A DNA stretch of 64,000 bases, from positions 481,633-545,632 of the forward strand of contig NMRA01000295.1 in NCBI GenBank assembly GCA_002633005.1. Reading direction: 5' to 3'. Shown here piece by piece: positions 1 through 11,311 of this stretch; within the stretch, counting starts at the first letter, position 1, and each line of letters starts with the position of its first letter. Made by a program: the position numbers and the translations under genes. The notes under the pieces were generated by a model, which did no database searches, was not told where the DNA came from, and saw nothing but the letters and a program-made list of their open reading frames with translations. This DNA comes from Phoronis australis (taxonomy: Eukaryota > Phoronida > Phoronidae).

Positions 1-523
1 TTCAAATACGCTTAAAATTGAAATTAGATGGTGGTGGCTTTGCAGCAATAGTTTGCGTGTGTTGGTATCTATACTCATGTCGATCTTTCGCTATAATCTT
101 GCTCAGTTCAAGTCGATGAGGAACAACATTTAAAAGGTTTATTTTCGGCAGCAGATATGAGGACGAATAATTTACCAGAAAAGGGATTGTTCAACCATTG
201 CTCAGGAACTTGGTTGAACATTTGAGCCGCCAATTTGTTGAATGCACTCTCTACTAATTAGCTAGCAAGTTGCAAGGAGAAGTTGCCCTAATGGATTAAA
301 CTTTGCCAAATTTTGTTGAAGTTTTTTGAAGCTTATTTTTATCAATCATCGAACACTAAAACTTGTTTCAAAATGTTGGTGACTTTGTGTCGAGAAGGCA
401 TTTCTTTGAAATTTAGTCGCCAATACCTTGACAGCCCATGGCTTTTACACAGGCACGGGCAGTCTTCTAATCTGAACTGTTTTTCACCAATCACCTTGAC
501 GTGACCTTTCCTGTTTTTGCCAG
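1..523. other. intron sequence upstream of the first visible BLM-like exon
   Basis: No coding signal or recognised repeat. The polypyrimidine tract ctgtttttgccag ends at 523 and forms the acceptor of the exon at 524. Confidence 0.5.
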
Positions 524-645
524 GTTTACAGGAGGAGGAGGGGTCCTCTGCATTTGCCCCCACCTGTCACAACAACTCTGAGACCTCTCACTACTGGGCC
601 GATCAGAGCACTCCTGTCAGATATGGCAACAACAAAACTAAGAAG
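524..645 (+). CDS. BLM: BLM-like exon, acidic start then SHYW motif
   Basis: Acceptor ag at 522-523. The first two bases complete a codon (start phase 2). The frame then reads LQEEEGSSAF and later TSHYWADQS, ending in KTKK with donor gtagga at 646 in phase 0. The open frame runs past the donor, but basic and acidic residue use stops there. Confidence 0.5.
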
Positions 646-3600
646 GTAGGAGGTCTAGAATTAATTCATATGATACCCCAAACTGATGTCTGTGTCTGTG
701 AGCGTGAATTTTTGAGTGCAAAATTTTTCACTATCTGTTGCTCTTCAATACTGGTCTGAGAATGGGACTACTAAATTGGCACACAGTGCCCATTTGTTAT
801 CAATAATAAGCTGTGTTGTGGGGGATGGGTTTGGCCAGTCGGAAAGTCAAAAATGGTACAGGTGTGCATTGCCTGTGACTTGAGTTTCAGGCTATTTTTA
901 TTATCTCAGGAGTCTGGTAATGTTTATAACCCTCAGAATAAATTCAACATTGCCTTTGACAGCAGCATTTCATCTCGGCTACAGTAAAATTTCACTAAAT
1001 GTAGGACACGATATGGCAGATGATTGAAACCATAACTTTTTCATGACAGGAAAAGCGCAAAATAAACTTTAAGGCTTTATTGACTTCAAGGTGTATATTA
1101 CTTAGTTACAGTAGCGACCATCGCACTGTGAAACTGGGCATTCATGACAAAGTTTGACGTCTAAAATGAAAAATGGACGATGTTTTGCAATTAATATTTT
1201 GTCCATAATTGGTTAGGTGGTATTATTTGAAACGTGCCCATTTTTCAAGACCAGCAATCAATTAGCACCTTATTACCCAATAACTGTTCTCTGTCAATAG
1301 GATTTATGTTGTTGCTTTCAAACTAAAGTGAACATGAATCAAAATTTGACCAAGCTTTGTCGCCAAAAAATCATGACTAAATGTATTCGTTTCTTTTCAC
1401 CTAGAACACGTTTCAATTCTGGCAAATTCTCCAGCAAATTCTCAACAACAGTTTGGTTTCGCGCACTTTGTCAAAGTTGTGATAACTTGCTTGACAAGTA
1501 CTTTCACAAATAAACTATTGCATTTGGGTGCGAAAACTTAACTCATTCCAAAGTCTGACGAGGGCGCCATATTATTGTCACAAATGTTTGCGACTAATTT
1601 TAACGAGCTTGTTCAAGCTTGGTGTAGTCTGACAGAATTCTGTCAAAATTTGTCCAGTTGATTTTGAAAAATCATCTACCAGACTCACTGAACGAGAGGT
1701 GCTTTCTCGTGAGGATACTCGCAGCAAGCAGTTCTAGGGATGCCTTGCTTCCCAACAACCTCACCATTATGTACATTGCGATTTAACCAATAAACACCTG
1801 AGGTATCAAAATTTAGAATAGAAACAAAGTGGCCTTTTATTTATGAAAAAATTGATATGAACCGCAAATAGCTCCAACAACTTTATATTATTAATAATTA
1901 GAATTTATAGTGCGGTTACTGCATCTCAAGTTATGTTCAGTAAACCAATTGTCCGACTCACTCCTGGAGTGCCAGGACAGCACCCGCTACACCCCCCCCG
2001 CTTTTGTTAATGAGGCTTAGAGATAAAAAACATTCTTTGGTTATTTTCAGGGTGGGGGTAAGAAGAAGTTTGGTGGTAAGTCAACCAATGGCTCGTGGTT
2101 GTCTAAGAAGACCACGTTTGCTTCGCGAAAACGTCAGCAAGCCGCCAAAAAGTATGTACGTCTGTTAGTAAGGTAGTCCTGTTGCCGTTTCTTGTTTTAT
2201 TCCACTGTTTGAATGATTTATCAAGCAAAAGTTTCACTTAAAAAGTTCTAGTTTTCTGTGAATTGTTCCCAAGTGCTGTAATAATTAAAGGTTTCTTACA
2301 AAATTGCAAAACAATGTTGTATTTTCAAAGTCCTTGTCTTAAGACTATATTCCCACAGTTAAACACTCAGTACGCGGGATATTCTGTGTATAATTGTATA
2401 GTTCCACGGTTTGACAGTGAACACCTGGGATATTCTTTATATTACATACAAATCCAGTAGATGAACACATTGGCTTGCAAGATGTCCTAAACAGTCTAAA
2501 CTTTTTCCTGTGACACTGTTGCCAAACATTCACCTACAGTGCAAGCCAAAAGTATTCAGACAAAATGACACGGGATTCCATTTGGCATTTCAGAGGTGCA
2601 AATGTCTCACGGACAAAATCTTGGCTTATAATGCCCTGCCCCCCCACCCTAACTCAAACTCCTGGACCCGTCCCTGACAGCTGTGTGGAAGTCAAATTCA
2701 TTGTCAGCGTAGCTTTCTCTTGTGGCCGAGAATAAATGGACATTAATAGGACCGTTACTACTAAAGGTGGCGTAGATATTTTGTAATGTCGCCCCAGAAG
2801 TTATTCCCTGTCATTTTTGCTGTTAACAGTTAACTGTCATTGTGGAAAAACGCTTTTTTGTTTGATAACTTTTGTCCTGTACTGTAGAGGCACAACTGCA
2901 ACCTGCAGTTTACAGTACTTTCATCTCAACATCCTCTTAGCAAAGAACTGATACAAGTACAAATTATTTGAGAGAAATGTCGTGTTTCAAGGGAAGTGTA
3001 CGGACAATTAGAGTGTACGAAGTGTTAGAGAAATGACCGTAGTCCAAACACAGTGAAATCGTTATTTGCACTTCTCAGTACCATGTTCTAAAGCTCACAT
3101 TTGTTGGGGAATAATGTTTTTCACTAAGTCCCGTATACTGCATAGTGAGGTTATAGGTCACAGATATTTTGTTGAACAAGCAACTGTATGGTATTGCCAG
3201 GGAGTGGGCAGCAAAATCAGTCCCGTATACTGCATAGTGAGGTTATAGGTCACAGATATTTTGTTGAACAAGCAACTGTATGGTATTGCCAGGGAGTGGG
3301 CAGCAAAATNAGAGATGAAAAACATTCTTTGGTTATTTTCAGGGTGGGGGTAAGAAGAAGTTTGGTGGTAAGTCAACCAATGGCTCGTGGCTGTCTAAGA
3401 AGACCACGTTTGCTTCGCGAAAACGTCAGCAAGCCGCCAAAAAGTATGTATGTCAGTTAGTAAGGTAGTCCTGTTGCCATTTCTTGTTTTATTCCACTGT
3501 TTGAATGATTTATCAAGCAAAAGTTTCACTAAAAAAGTTCCAGTTTTCTGTGAATTGTTCCCAAGTGCTGTAATAATTAAAGGTTTCTTACAAAATTGCA

Positions 3601-4073
3601 AAACAATGTTGTATTTTCAAAGTCCTTGTCTTAAGACTATATTCCCACAGTTAAACACTCAGTACGCGGGATATTCTGTGTATAATTGTATAGTTCCAGG
3701 GAGTGGGCAGCAAAATCAGAAATATTTCCAACCCTACTTACAGTCTTATTGATACAGTTTTGTGAAAGATGGCAATAGCAGGACTAAACCCTACATTTGT
3801 TATGATTGATTTTTATTGTCCTGTAGTTATATAAACTGATCAGGGATTATGTGCGTGAATACCTTCTCGTATGTTCACAGAGGAAGCAGAGCGAATGCAC
3901 AAAAGAGAGCCACCTCGAACACTGCAGGGACAAGCTCATCGATGTCACGATTCAAGTACACTGGCCCAACAGCTGCCTCTGTGGGAGCAAGAGGGGGACA
4001 GGCGAAGCCGGGCATGCTACCTGTCCCGGTCACTCGGAGACCCTTTCTGAACTACAGCACTGGCATGAGTTAG
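524..4073 (+). CDS. BLM: C-terminal exons of a BLM-like RecQ helicase gene (partial, 5' part outside window)
   Basis: Three exons join in frame: 524-645, 2051-2151 and 3881-4073 (stop TAG 4071-4073), all with AG acceptors and GT donors. They encode about 138 residues rich in Lys, Arg, Ser, Thr and Gly with no catalytic domain. From memory of the family, the vertebrate BLM tail after the HRDC domain has an SxHYF segment, a basic Ser-rich nuclear-localisation stretch and a terminal PxxRPFL motif. Here I see SHYW, KKGGGKKK, SRKRQQAAKK and near the end LPVPVTRRPFLN, in the same order. BLM unwinds recombination and replication intermediates in the nucleus. The helicase, RQC and HRDC domains would lie upstream of base 1, so the call rests on tail similarity only. 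Another basic nuclear protein is possible. The middle exon is duplicated at 3343-3443 (see that entry). Confidence 0.5.
2019..2406. repeat. direct duplicate, left copy (matches 3311-3700)
   Basis: The block from the agagat at 2019 to the gttcca near 2404 is repeated almost base for base at 3311-3700, covering the 101-nt exon and about 250 bp of intron. Differences are a few SNPs and short indels, at an allele-like level. Confidence 0.8.
2051..2151 (+). CDS. BLM: BLM-like exon, basic Gly/Lys-rich (first copy)
   Basis: Acceptor ttattttcag ends at 2050 and donor gtatgt starts at 2152. The exon is 101 nt, phase 0 in and phase 2 out. It encodes GGGKKKFGGKS and SRKRQQAAKK, a bipartite-like basic stretch that could serve as a nuclear localisation signal. 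An almost identical copy lies at 3343-3443. Confidence 0.5.
3128..3310. repeat. 92-bp tandem duplication ending at a single-N join
   Basis: The unit beginning gtcccgtatactgcatag at 3128 repeats at 3220. Each copy ends ccagggagtgggcagcaaaa. The same end sequence appears again near 3697 in the second haplotype block, where about 0.8-0.9 kb present at 2407-3290 is absent. The N at 3310 marks the join. Confidence 0.75.
3343..3443 (+). other. second copy of the 101-nt BLM-like exon, probable haplotype duplicate
   Basis: It matches 2051-2151 except for a synonymous TTG/CTG leucine difference, and its acceptor and donor are intact. Because 101 is not a multiple of 3, splicing in both copies would shift the frame into the final exon, so only one copy can serve a normal transcript. 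The copy starts just after the single N at 3310, which points to an assembly join between two haplotypes. Confidence 0.65.
3881..4073 (+). CDS. BLM: BLM-like terminal coding exon
   Basis: Acceptor atgttcacag ends at 3880. One base completes the codon begun in the preceding exon, then 63 codons run to TAG at 4071-4073. The encoded tail is Ser/Thr/Ala-rich, then PVPVTRRPFLN and STGMS at the end. An overlapping frame (3851-4096) is also open but is a shadow. Confidence 0.5.
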
Positions 4074-4510
4074 CATCGGCAATTGAATATTTGTAACTTC
4101 TCAGTTGCTGCAGGTGGCTCATAAAATGCTGCACTGTTGTATTTTGGTCTTGCCTGGTGTATACACGTGCCACTCAGCTGTGTAGACACTTTTGTGTATA
4201 AAGATTCACAAAACATGGCTTTCATGCTAGACTAGCTACATTCTAGGTCAGGTAAATGTTAGACTTGTTCTTTTAGTTGTGCAGGTTCATAAACCACCAC
4301 CTCTTTGCTGTCACAGAATCTGAAAGAATGTCATAGAAAAGGCCATTATGAAAATATTTGTTTACTTAGCCCCATCATCCATCTGAGTTAAGTCTGGTCT
4401 GGGATAAAATTTTTTCGTCAGCGCATATTAATTTCTTTGCAAATTTTCTTCTCAAAGCTGTCGTGTTTTGTCAGATTTCAAATAAAATGTTTTTGTCCGG
4501 AGCTTGGAAT
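4074..4510 (+). other. 3' UTR of the BLM-like gene with AATAAA at 4481-4486
   Basis: Non-coding sequence after the stop carries a canonical polyadenylation hexamer at 4481-4486, followed by a T-rich stretch (gtttttgtcc) like a downstream element. The transcript probably ends near 4500. Confidence 0.45.
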
Positions 4511-5885
4511 TTTCCTCTCTTAAGAGGATTTCCTCTTTTCTAGTTTCGATTTCCTCTTTTAATTTTCAGTTTCTTCTTAAGTTATTTGTTCTCATTTTTA
4601 TCATTATTTTGTCTTCATTCATGCAAAAACATATATTTCAATTAAATTTTACAACACAAAAAGTGTTTGTATCACACAAGCCTATTTATTTGAGGAACAA
4701 TACTTCACTTGGAAAATTTTTCCTCTTTTTGTCATTGGTCATTCCAAGTCCTATGCGTCACGCTCGTGTTTTACGGTTGTTGCAAACTGGCTACATTAAA
4801 TTTGTGAATGCCCCTGGCTTTTCACACAATACTGTCTAATGGCAGCCGTGGTACTTCATATGCTGCAGCTGCTCAATAATAATTTACGTAAATGTATATT
4901 CAGTTGTCCTCCGTGCTGTGCTCGAAATTACGAGTGACATGACTTAGATTTAGCATGAAGGTGTCTTCCATTATGTTGATACGATCAAGTCTATTTTATT
5001 ATGTATGTAATTCATCTGTTGTTAATGTAATATGTATTTAAGATTGTTGTTCAAACGTGAGAGTTCACATATTACAACATAGAAAATTTCTCACACCCCC
5101 TCCCCCTCTGTCTTTACCCGTCATCATGATACAAACGCCCCACCCCCCAATGTAGTTTGTTTGATAGCTCCGGCTTAATAACTTCACAAAATCTTTCCAA
5201 TTCAAGGAAGTAATCTGGATTTCAAAAAAGGGCACCCAAAATGGGCTTCCCCATTATTTTAAGACGTCCATGACCAATTACGCACGAGTGCATTGTTATG
5301 ACCCCAAGTCAGATTGTTATTATAGAGTCAGTTGTTACTATTAAGACAAGGATCTGCAATAAAGTTTATCATGTAGTACATCACATCTTCAAATTTTTAT
5401 TCTGGACCTGGACTGGCTAATGAACCCTCCACAGCTGATGTTAACAAATTAAAAAGGAAACACCAATGCCTACTTGAGCCTACAAATGATGCACAGGGCA
5501 TCCCAGTTTGTGTGTCTGAATTTGAGTAAGGATGTTCATTTGCCCCCACCCCCACTTAGTGGAAAATTCAAACCAGATTCAGGAATATTCAGTTGTACTC
5601 ACAATGCTAAAAAAAACGCGGCAGGGAATACATGAGCCCTCGAGGAACATGTTCAACAACCCAAGTTGTCAGAACACGACAATGTACATAAATTAAGCAC
5701 ATGCAGCCGTGTGAGAAACGAGAAATTTTTTTCGAAAAAAAATTCAGAATACAAGGGCATGGATACAAATACGCCACCGTGTGGTGTATATTACTTGCCC
5801 GTCAACAGGAAATTTCCTTTTATAACAAATACCAAATACACATAAATCTTGTGAACGACTTGAAACACGACACTTTTCAAGAGGG
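4510..5885. other. intergenic, no gene seen
   Basis: This is AT-rich sequence between convergent genes (BLM-like on +, zinc finger on -). The open frames at 4504-4839 and 5701-5922 are low complexity, start without a good context and show no recognisable motif. Pyrimidine-rich tttcctctttt tracts lie at 4505-4575. Confidence 0.4.
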
Positions 5886-5891
5886 TTTATT
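5886..5891 (-). promoter_or_regulatory. polyadenylation signal of the zinc-finger gene
   Basis: Reads AATAAA on the minus strand, about 100 bp downstream of the stop at 5991. A second candidate lies near 5392-5397. Confidence 0.4.
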
Positions 5892-5990
5892 AAATTTTGT
5901 GCATTTTCATTCATGGCATTAACAACAACTAGAGCACAACAAAAAATTCCAGCCCAATATACACACTACACAATTTTTCAACATCCTATC

Positions 5991-7202
5991 CTAGACCACA
6001 TTCTTTTCCTGACTAGTGACTAAATATACCGTCTGTGTTTCTCCCTCTTGGGAAGAGACTAAGCTGGCAGTAATCATATTGTTATCTGTCTCTTGTAGCG
6101 ACATACGCTCGCCAACCAAATGTTGATCATAGTGTTGCCTCAGACCGTCTGAACTAGCGAAATATTTGTCACACACTGGACACCTGACAATCTTAGATGC
6201 ATCCCCGCTCGCGTGCTTCTTCACTGTGTGTCTTTTCAGGTCAGTGCTGGCGATGAACTTTTCATCACACAGGTGACACTCGTATGGCCTCTCTCCAGTG
6301 TGCAGTCGCTGGTGCAGTGTCAGGTTGCATTTGCGGTTGAACTGCTTTTGGCAGACGTCGCACACAAACCGCTTCTTGCCCTCATGCTTCTGTTTGTGGA
6401 TAATCAGCGTGGTGCGGTAGAGGAAGGCTTCCTCGCATTGGTTGCATTTGTATGGCCTAACGTTGTTGTGCAAGTTCTTGTGCCGACGCAGAGTCTCCTT
6501 CTGAGTGAATGTCCGATTGCACTCTCCACACTTGTATGGCTTCATACTGCAGTGATTGCGCCGATGGCTTGACAGGAGGTGTGGCTTGGAGAACTCCTTC
6601 TCGCAGAACTTGCACTTAAGCACCCTCTTCGACGGCACAATGATCACATTGGTGCCGCCGAGCTTGAGACAACACCGTTTGCTGGCAGGAAAACGATTGG
6701 CTGGCTGCTCACAAGCCTCGTTTGACATAACAACAGCATTCTGTTGAATACTATATGTGTGCATGTGCGTTCCGTCGCAGAACGACAATGTTAGATTTAC
6801 TTCTGGGTCCCGTTTGGCCATTTTCTTATTTAATTTTTTCTTGTTGTGCTTAATATCTATCTTACTGTCTGTCACTTGCAGAAAAATATTTGTAGTGTCT
6901 TTCTTCTCTACTTCACTCTCGCACTGATCACTCTGTGAGATATCTGCGCTGACTATCTCCTGAGAATTGTCCTCCACCACACTACTTTCAACGGGTAAGC
7001 CAGTGTCCAGGCCTATCGTGGGGATGCCCTCTTCTGTCACAATGATCACTGTCCGAGACTCTTTGCCATTTTTGGACAGCTGGGTGTCGATATAGTTCTC
7101 ACTGGGCACCACAGTCTCCAAGTTCACACCGTCATTTGCATCGGTTACTTGGCTTGACCTCTGTAGTATATCATGGATTAAGCTGTATACTTTGTCACCC
7201 AT
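5991..7202 (-). CDS. C2H2 zinc-finger protein with six fingers, about 403 aa
   Basis: One uninterrupted frame. It is open up to 7265, but its first 21 codons lack ATG and follow an in-frame TGA, so I start at the first ATG (7202, MGDKVYSLIHDI). An upstream spliced exon is possible. In the 424-codon frame, six C2H2 fingers span about residues 218-382: CKFC..HRRNH, CGEC..HKNLH, CNQC..HKQKH, CDVC..HQRLH, CHLC..HTVKKH and CPVC..HYDQH. Linkers such as TGERPYE and NVRPYK are the usual DNA-binding type, with a longer linker before finger 6. The N-terminal half is acidic with a lysine patch (KHNKKKLNKKMAKR) that could be a nuclear signal. There is no KRAB, BTB or SCAN domain. Probably a sequence-specific DNA-binding nuclear regulator; its targets cannot be read from sequence. 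Confidence 0.85.
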   Translation of the reverse strand: MGDKVYSLIHDILQRSSQVTDANDGVNLETVVPSENYIDTQLSKNGKESRTVIIVTEEGIPTIGLDTGLPVESSVVEDNSQEIVSADISQSDQCESEVEKKDTTNIFLQVTDSKIDIKHNKKKLNKKMAKRDPEVNLTLSFCDGTHMHTYSIQQNAVVMSNEACEQPANRFPASKRCCLKLGGTNVIIVPSKRVLKCKFCEKEFSKPHLLSSHRRNHCSMKPYKCGECNRTFTQKETLRRHKNLHNNVRPYKCNQCEEAFLYRTTLIIHKQKHEGKKRFVCDVCQKQFNRKCNLTLHQRLHTGERPYECHLCDEKFIASTDLKRHTVKKHASGDASKIVRCPVCDKYFASSDGLRQHYDQHLVGERMSLQETDNNMITASLVSSQEGETQTVYLVTSQEKNVV

Positions 7203-7265
7203 CTGGGAATAGATAACAAGACCAGTTGCAGCGGTTAAGTTTAAGGTATCAATGCTAGTCTTCAA

Positions 7266-8235
7266 TCACACCACCTGTTTGTCAGACTGCAAGACCTGAA
7301 CTTATTTAAAGCCTGAATATATCTCTGTCTCAATCAGGTCATGGACATGGGGCGTCAAGCAACGTATGCTGCCTCAGCTAAAGCGACCGTGGCTCTATGG
7401 TAAAAAATCTCTAGTTTGAGATGAGAAATTTAAGTATTTTGCTCAATGTCAGACCTTGTACCAAATTTTAGAAATAGGCAATACTGGCCATCCCAAATGC
7501 TTTAATGGTCAGCAAACCGAAATTCTCAAGAAATTTTGCACTAGCTCACGAAAAATTAAGTCAATCCCACATTGTTCGCTCCTTGTGTTTTCACTTTGTA
7601 TAACTTTCATGTAACAAAGAAAAGTCTGCCATCGACTTGAAAACAGTACACTCATGACAAGCGGCGTCAAGAGCATGCACCACTTGCTATTTTTAGCAGA
7701 ATCATTTGAGAGCTGATCAGACAACTTCACTGGTTGAATTCATAGTATTTCCTGAAAAAGCTGTTTTATAATTGGTATGACCAAAAACTTACAAAATGAA
7801 ACCAATTCCAAAAATTTGTTGTGACGTATACACAACTTTGTGGAGGAAGAGCAGTTGAATGAAAATCGCCAAAAAATGAACAATATATGATGCTCTATTT
7901 CATGGCACCGACTGAAAACTGATGCATAAGACAACTTAGCAGTATTCTAGCATACATAACTAATTTAATTTACACAAGATTGTAATTTTTAGTAACATTA
8001 ATTTGCTGTCGGACTATATTTGGCCATTTTTTTACACACAACTACAATTAGTCATACACAGTTGGCTAGCTCACCAGTGATGAGAGAACCTATGCTGTGT
8101 CTGAAGTATAGAGTGTATGTTGTACACCACCTAGGTGACACCATTGCCTAATCAACCTCGCATGTCGGAGGATCTTTGGCAAATTATGCTTAACCCTGGC
8201 TAAGCTATGAAAGATATCATGTACCTAACGAGTAC
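7266..8235. other. upstream region of the zinc-finger gene, haplotype 1
   Basis: Candidate promoter and intergenic DNA. From about 7499 to 8235 it matches 10414-11205 with small differences and stops at the single N (8236). No separate gene is supported; the open frames at 7509-7934 lie in both copies without motifs. Confidence 0.6.
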
Positions 8236-8236
8236 A

Positions 8237-8922
8237 NTGCACTCTCCACACTTGTATGGCTTCATACTGCAGTGATTGCGCCGATGGCTTGACAGGAGGT
8301 GTGGCTTGGAGAACTCCTTCTCGCAGAACTTGCACTTAAGCACCCTCTTCGACGGCACAATGATCACATTGGTGCCGCCGAGCTTGAGACAACACCGTTT
8401 GCTGGCAGGAAAACGATTGGCTGGCTGCTCACAAGCCTCGTTTGACATAACAACAGCATTCTGTTGAATACTATATGTGTGCATGTGCGTTCCGTCGCAG
8501 AACGACAATGTTAGATTTACTTCTGGGTCCCGTTTGGCCATTTTCTTATTTAATTTTTTCTTGTTGTGCTTAATATCTATCTTACTGTCTGTCACTTGCA
8601 GAAAAATATTTGTAGTGTCTTTCTTCTCTACTTCACTCTCGCACTGATCACTCTGTGAGATATCTGCGCTGACTATCTCCTGAGAATTATCATCCACCAC
8701 ACTACTTTCAACGGGTAAGCCAGTGTCCAGGCTTATCGTGGGGATGCCCTCTTCTGTCACAATGATCACTGTCCGAGACTCTTTGCCATTTTTGGACAGC
8801 TGGGTGTCGATATAGTTCTCACTGGGCACCACAGTCTCCAAGTTCACACTGTCATTTGCATCGGTTACTTGGCTTGACCTCTGTAGTATATCATGGATTA
8901 AGCTGTATACTTTGTCACCCAT
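8237..8922 (-). pseudogene. truncated second copy of the zinc-finger gene (probable other haplotype)
   Basis: Nearly identical to 6518-7202 on the same strand, from the ATG at 8922 down to the finger-2 sequence KPYKCGEC, where it meets the single N at 8236. Fingers 3-6 are absent because the sequence switches to unrelated intergenic DNA. Changes from the full copy include DANDG to DANDS, TIGLD to TISLD and VVEDN to VVDDN, an allele-like level. The upstream DNA also matches. I read this as an unmerged second haplotype rather than a true tandem pseudogene. Confidence 0.75.
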
Positions 8923-9149
8923 CTGGGAATAGATAACAAGACCAGTTGCAGCGGTTAAGTTTAAGGTATCAATGCTAGTCTTCAATCACACCACCTGTTT
9001 GTCAGACTGCAAGACCTGTACTTATTTAAAGCCTGAATATATCTCTGTCTCAATCAGGTCATGGACATTGGGGCGTCAAGCAACGTATGCTGCCTCGGCT
9101 AAAGCGACCGTGGCTTTATGGTAAAAAAACTCTAGTTTGAGATGAGGAA

Positions 9150-9480
9150 ATTAACTATTTTGCTCAATGTCAGACCTTGTACCAAATTTTAGAAATAGGC
9201 AATACTGGCCATCCCAAATTCAAGAATTACAAACAATATTTAATGATTGCTCACCATCATGTTACACAATACTGAAGCATTTTCAATCAATTATGAGTTG
9301 CAATGTCTATTTTCAGACTCTGCTGATACAAAATGCTATGTGGGATATTTGAGAATATGTTGAATGCCAAAATCAAACGTCCCAGTCTTCAGAATCAAGA
9401 AATCTCGATTTTGGATTGAATTTCTCTGTTCCAAGATTTAGACACTGTTCCAAATGGGAGAATTTTTGCTGTAACTCAGC
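9150..9480 (+). repeat. dispersed repeat, copy 1
   Basis: Shares an ordered set of short blocks with 25965-26320: gaccttgtacc, gaaataggcaatac, ccccaaattcaag, attttcagactctgc, aatgccaaaatc and cagtcttcagaatcaagaa. The copies are diverged and of the same orientation. Confidence 0.6.
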
Positions 9481-10413
9481 AATTCAATCACACTAAATGG
9501 AAGTGCCTTATCCCCATTCAAAAGTGTGAGTCCAAGAAAACATTCTGATGTAACTTGGTGCATCGATGTTCAGACTTTTAATAATTAAATAATTACAGCT
9601 AACATCACGCGGCCCTACAGGTGGCACAAATGGAGACCTATAAAGATTATCGTAAAATCTCACCACAAGACGCAACATGGTCAACGAGAGAAATTTATTT
9701 CTAATAATGATCTTTTCCATGAAACATGTTGCACCAAATTGTTTTCATTATGGTTTTCTGTGTTTAAGATTTAGACATTGTACCACAGCTGCTATTGGAC
9801 ATGGTTTAGAAAAATTCTGGACATTCACAGCGTCGTTAGAAATGTTTTTGACATAAAAAATGGCATTTCTGGTAATTATTTTTGCCCCAAATAAGTGCGA
9901 TTTTGTCAGCGAACAATCGTTTTCAGAAGAGACAGGACACTCATCAACAGACCTCTGTGACAAAGGGCAAAGAACTGCCAAACTTTGACTGAGTGAATGA
10001 GATTATGGGAGAACCTTATGGCTATGAAAGAGTTTTGTCATTGAACTATTCACAATTGATGAGACATGACCACCTGTTGCAATTTTCATAAACAGTTGGC
10101 AAATGGAAAGAAATCTAAACAGTCAAGCAAACAAGCCTGAAATTTTTAATTCACTTCCAGTTAATTACAACTAGTTCTAATGAAATGGATACTTATTCAC
10201 ACTTGTACATATTGGATAATGTACCCTAACTTATACACTGTTCAGTACGCTAATGCACCAGTGAAAAGAGTGTCATTAGTCTGCAAATCATTGGCGTTAT
10301 TAACCAATCTCTCTTTTCACAGATACTTCAATTCACTGTTCATTTTTCACAAACTTGCTCATAGTTCACTACAAATTATTTGAAGTGGTTGCACTTCACT
10401 AGTAATTTAGAGT
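9220..10413. other. 1.19-kb segment present in haplotype 2 and absent from haplotype 1
   Basis: In haplotype 1 the sequence atcccaaat (ending 7499) runs straight into gctttaatggtcagc. In haplotype 2 the same two stretches are separated by 9220-10413. Its left part continues a dispersed repeat also seen at 25965-26320, so haplotype 1 is the deleted form. No gene in the segment. Confidence 0.7.
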
Positions 10414-10921
10414 GCTTTAATGGTCAGCAAACCGAAATTCTCAAGAAATTTTGCACTAGCTCATGAAAAATTAAGTCAATCCCACATTGTTCGCTCCTTG
10501 TGTTTTCAATTTGTATAACTTTCATGTAACAAAGAAAAGTCTGTCATCGACTTGAAAACAGTACACTCATGACAAGCGACGTCAAGAGCATGCGCCACTT
10601 GCTATTTTTAGCAGAATCGTTTGAGAGCTGATGACAACTTCACTGGTTGAATTCATAGTATTTCCTGAAAAAGCTGTTTTATAATTGGTATGACCAAAAA
10701 CTTACAAAATGAAACCAATTCCAATAATTTGTTGTGACGTATACACAACTTTGTGGAGGAAGAGCAGTTGAATGAAAATCGCCAAAAAATGAACAATATA
10801 TGATGCTCTATTTCATGGCACCGACTGCATTCTAGCATACATTACTAATTTAATTTACACAAGACTGTAATTTTTAGTAACATTAATTTGCTGTCGGATT
10901 ATATTTGGCCATTTTTTTTAC

Positions 10922-11095
10922 ACACAACTACAATTAGTCATACACAGTTGGCTAGCTCGCCAGTGATGAGAGAACCTATGCTGTGTCTGAAGTATATAGT
11001 GTATGTTGTACACACAACTACAATAACAGTTGGCTAGCTCGCCAGTGATGAGAGAACCTATGCTGTGTCTGAAGTATATAGTGTATGTTGTACAC
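10922..11095. repeat. tandem duplication of about 85-90 bp, single copy in the other haplotype
   Basis: The block from acacacaactacaat through ggctagctcgccagtgatg to gtatgttgtac occurs twice here and once at 8035-8125. It is a length polymorphism between the two haplotype blocks. Confidence 0.7.
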
Positions 11096-11311
11096 CGCCT
11101 AGGTGACACCATTGCCTAATCAACCTCGCACGTCAGAGGATCTTTGGCAAATTATTCTTAACCCTGGCTAAGCTATGAAAGATATAATGTACCTAACGAG
11201 TACAGGTGGATACCTTTGCAGTAGGCTGGAGTATTTAAATCCTTTCAAATCGATCAAGTACTCCCACAACCAACATTTTTGTCAAACAATCTTATGTTCA
11301 GTTACCCAAAC

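Noticed and set aside
3158-3460. Frames running through the single N near 3310
   Set aside because: Created by the 92-bp tandem duplication and the assembly join.
6213-6747. Plus-strand frames of 119 and 63 codons
   Set aside because: Antisense shadows of the zinc-finger gene.
7203-7265. Longer zinc-finger start at 7265
   Set aside because: That codon is TTG directly after an in-frame TGA; the first ATG is at 7202.
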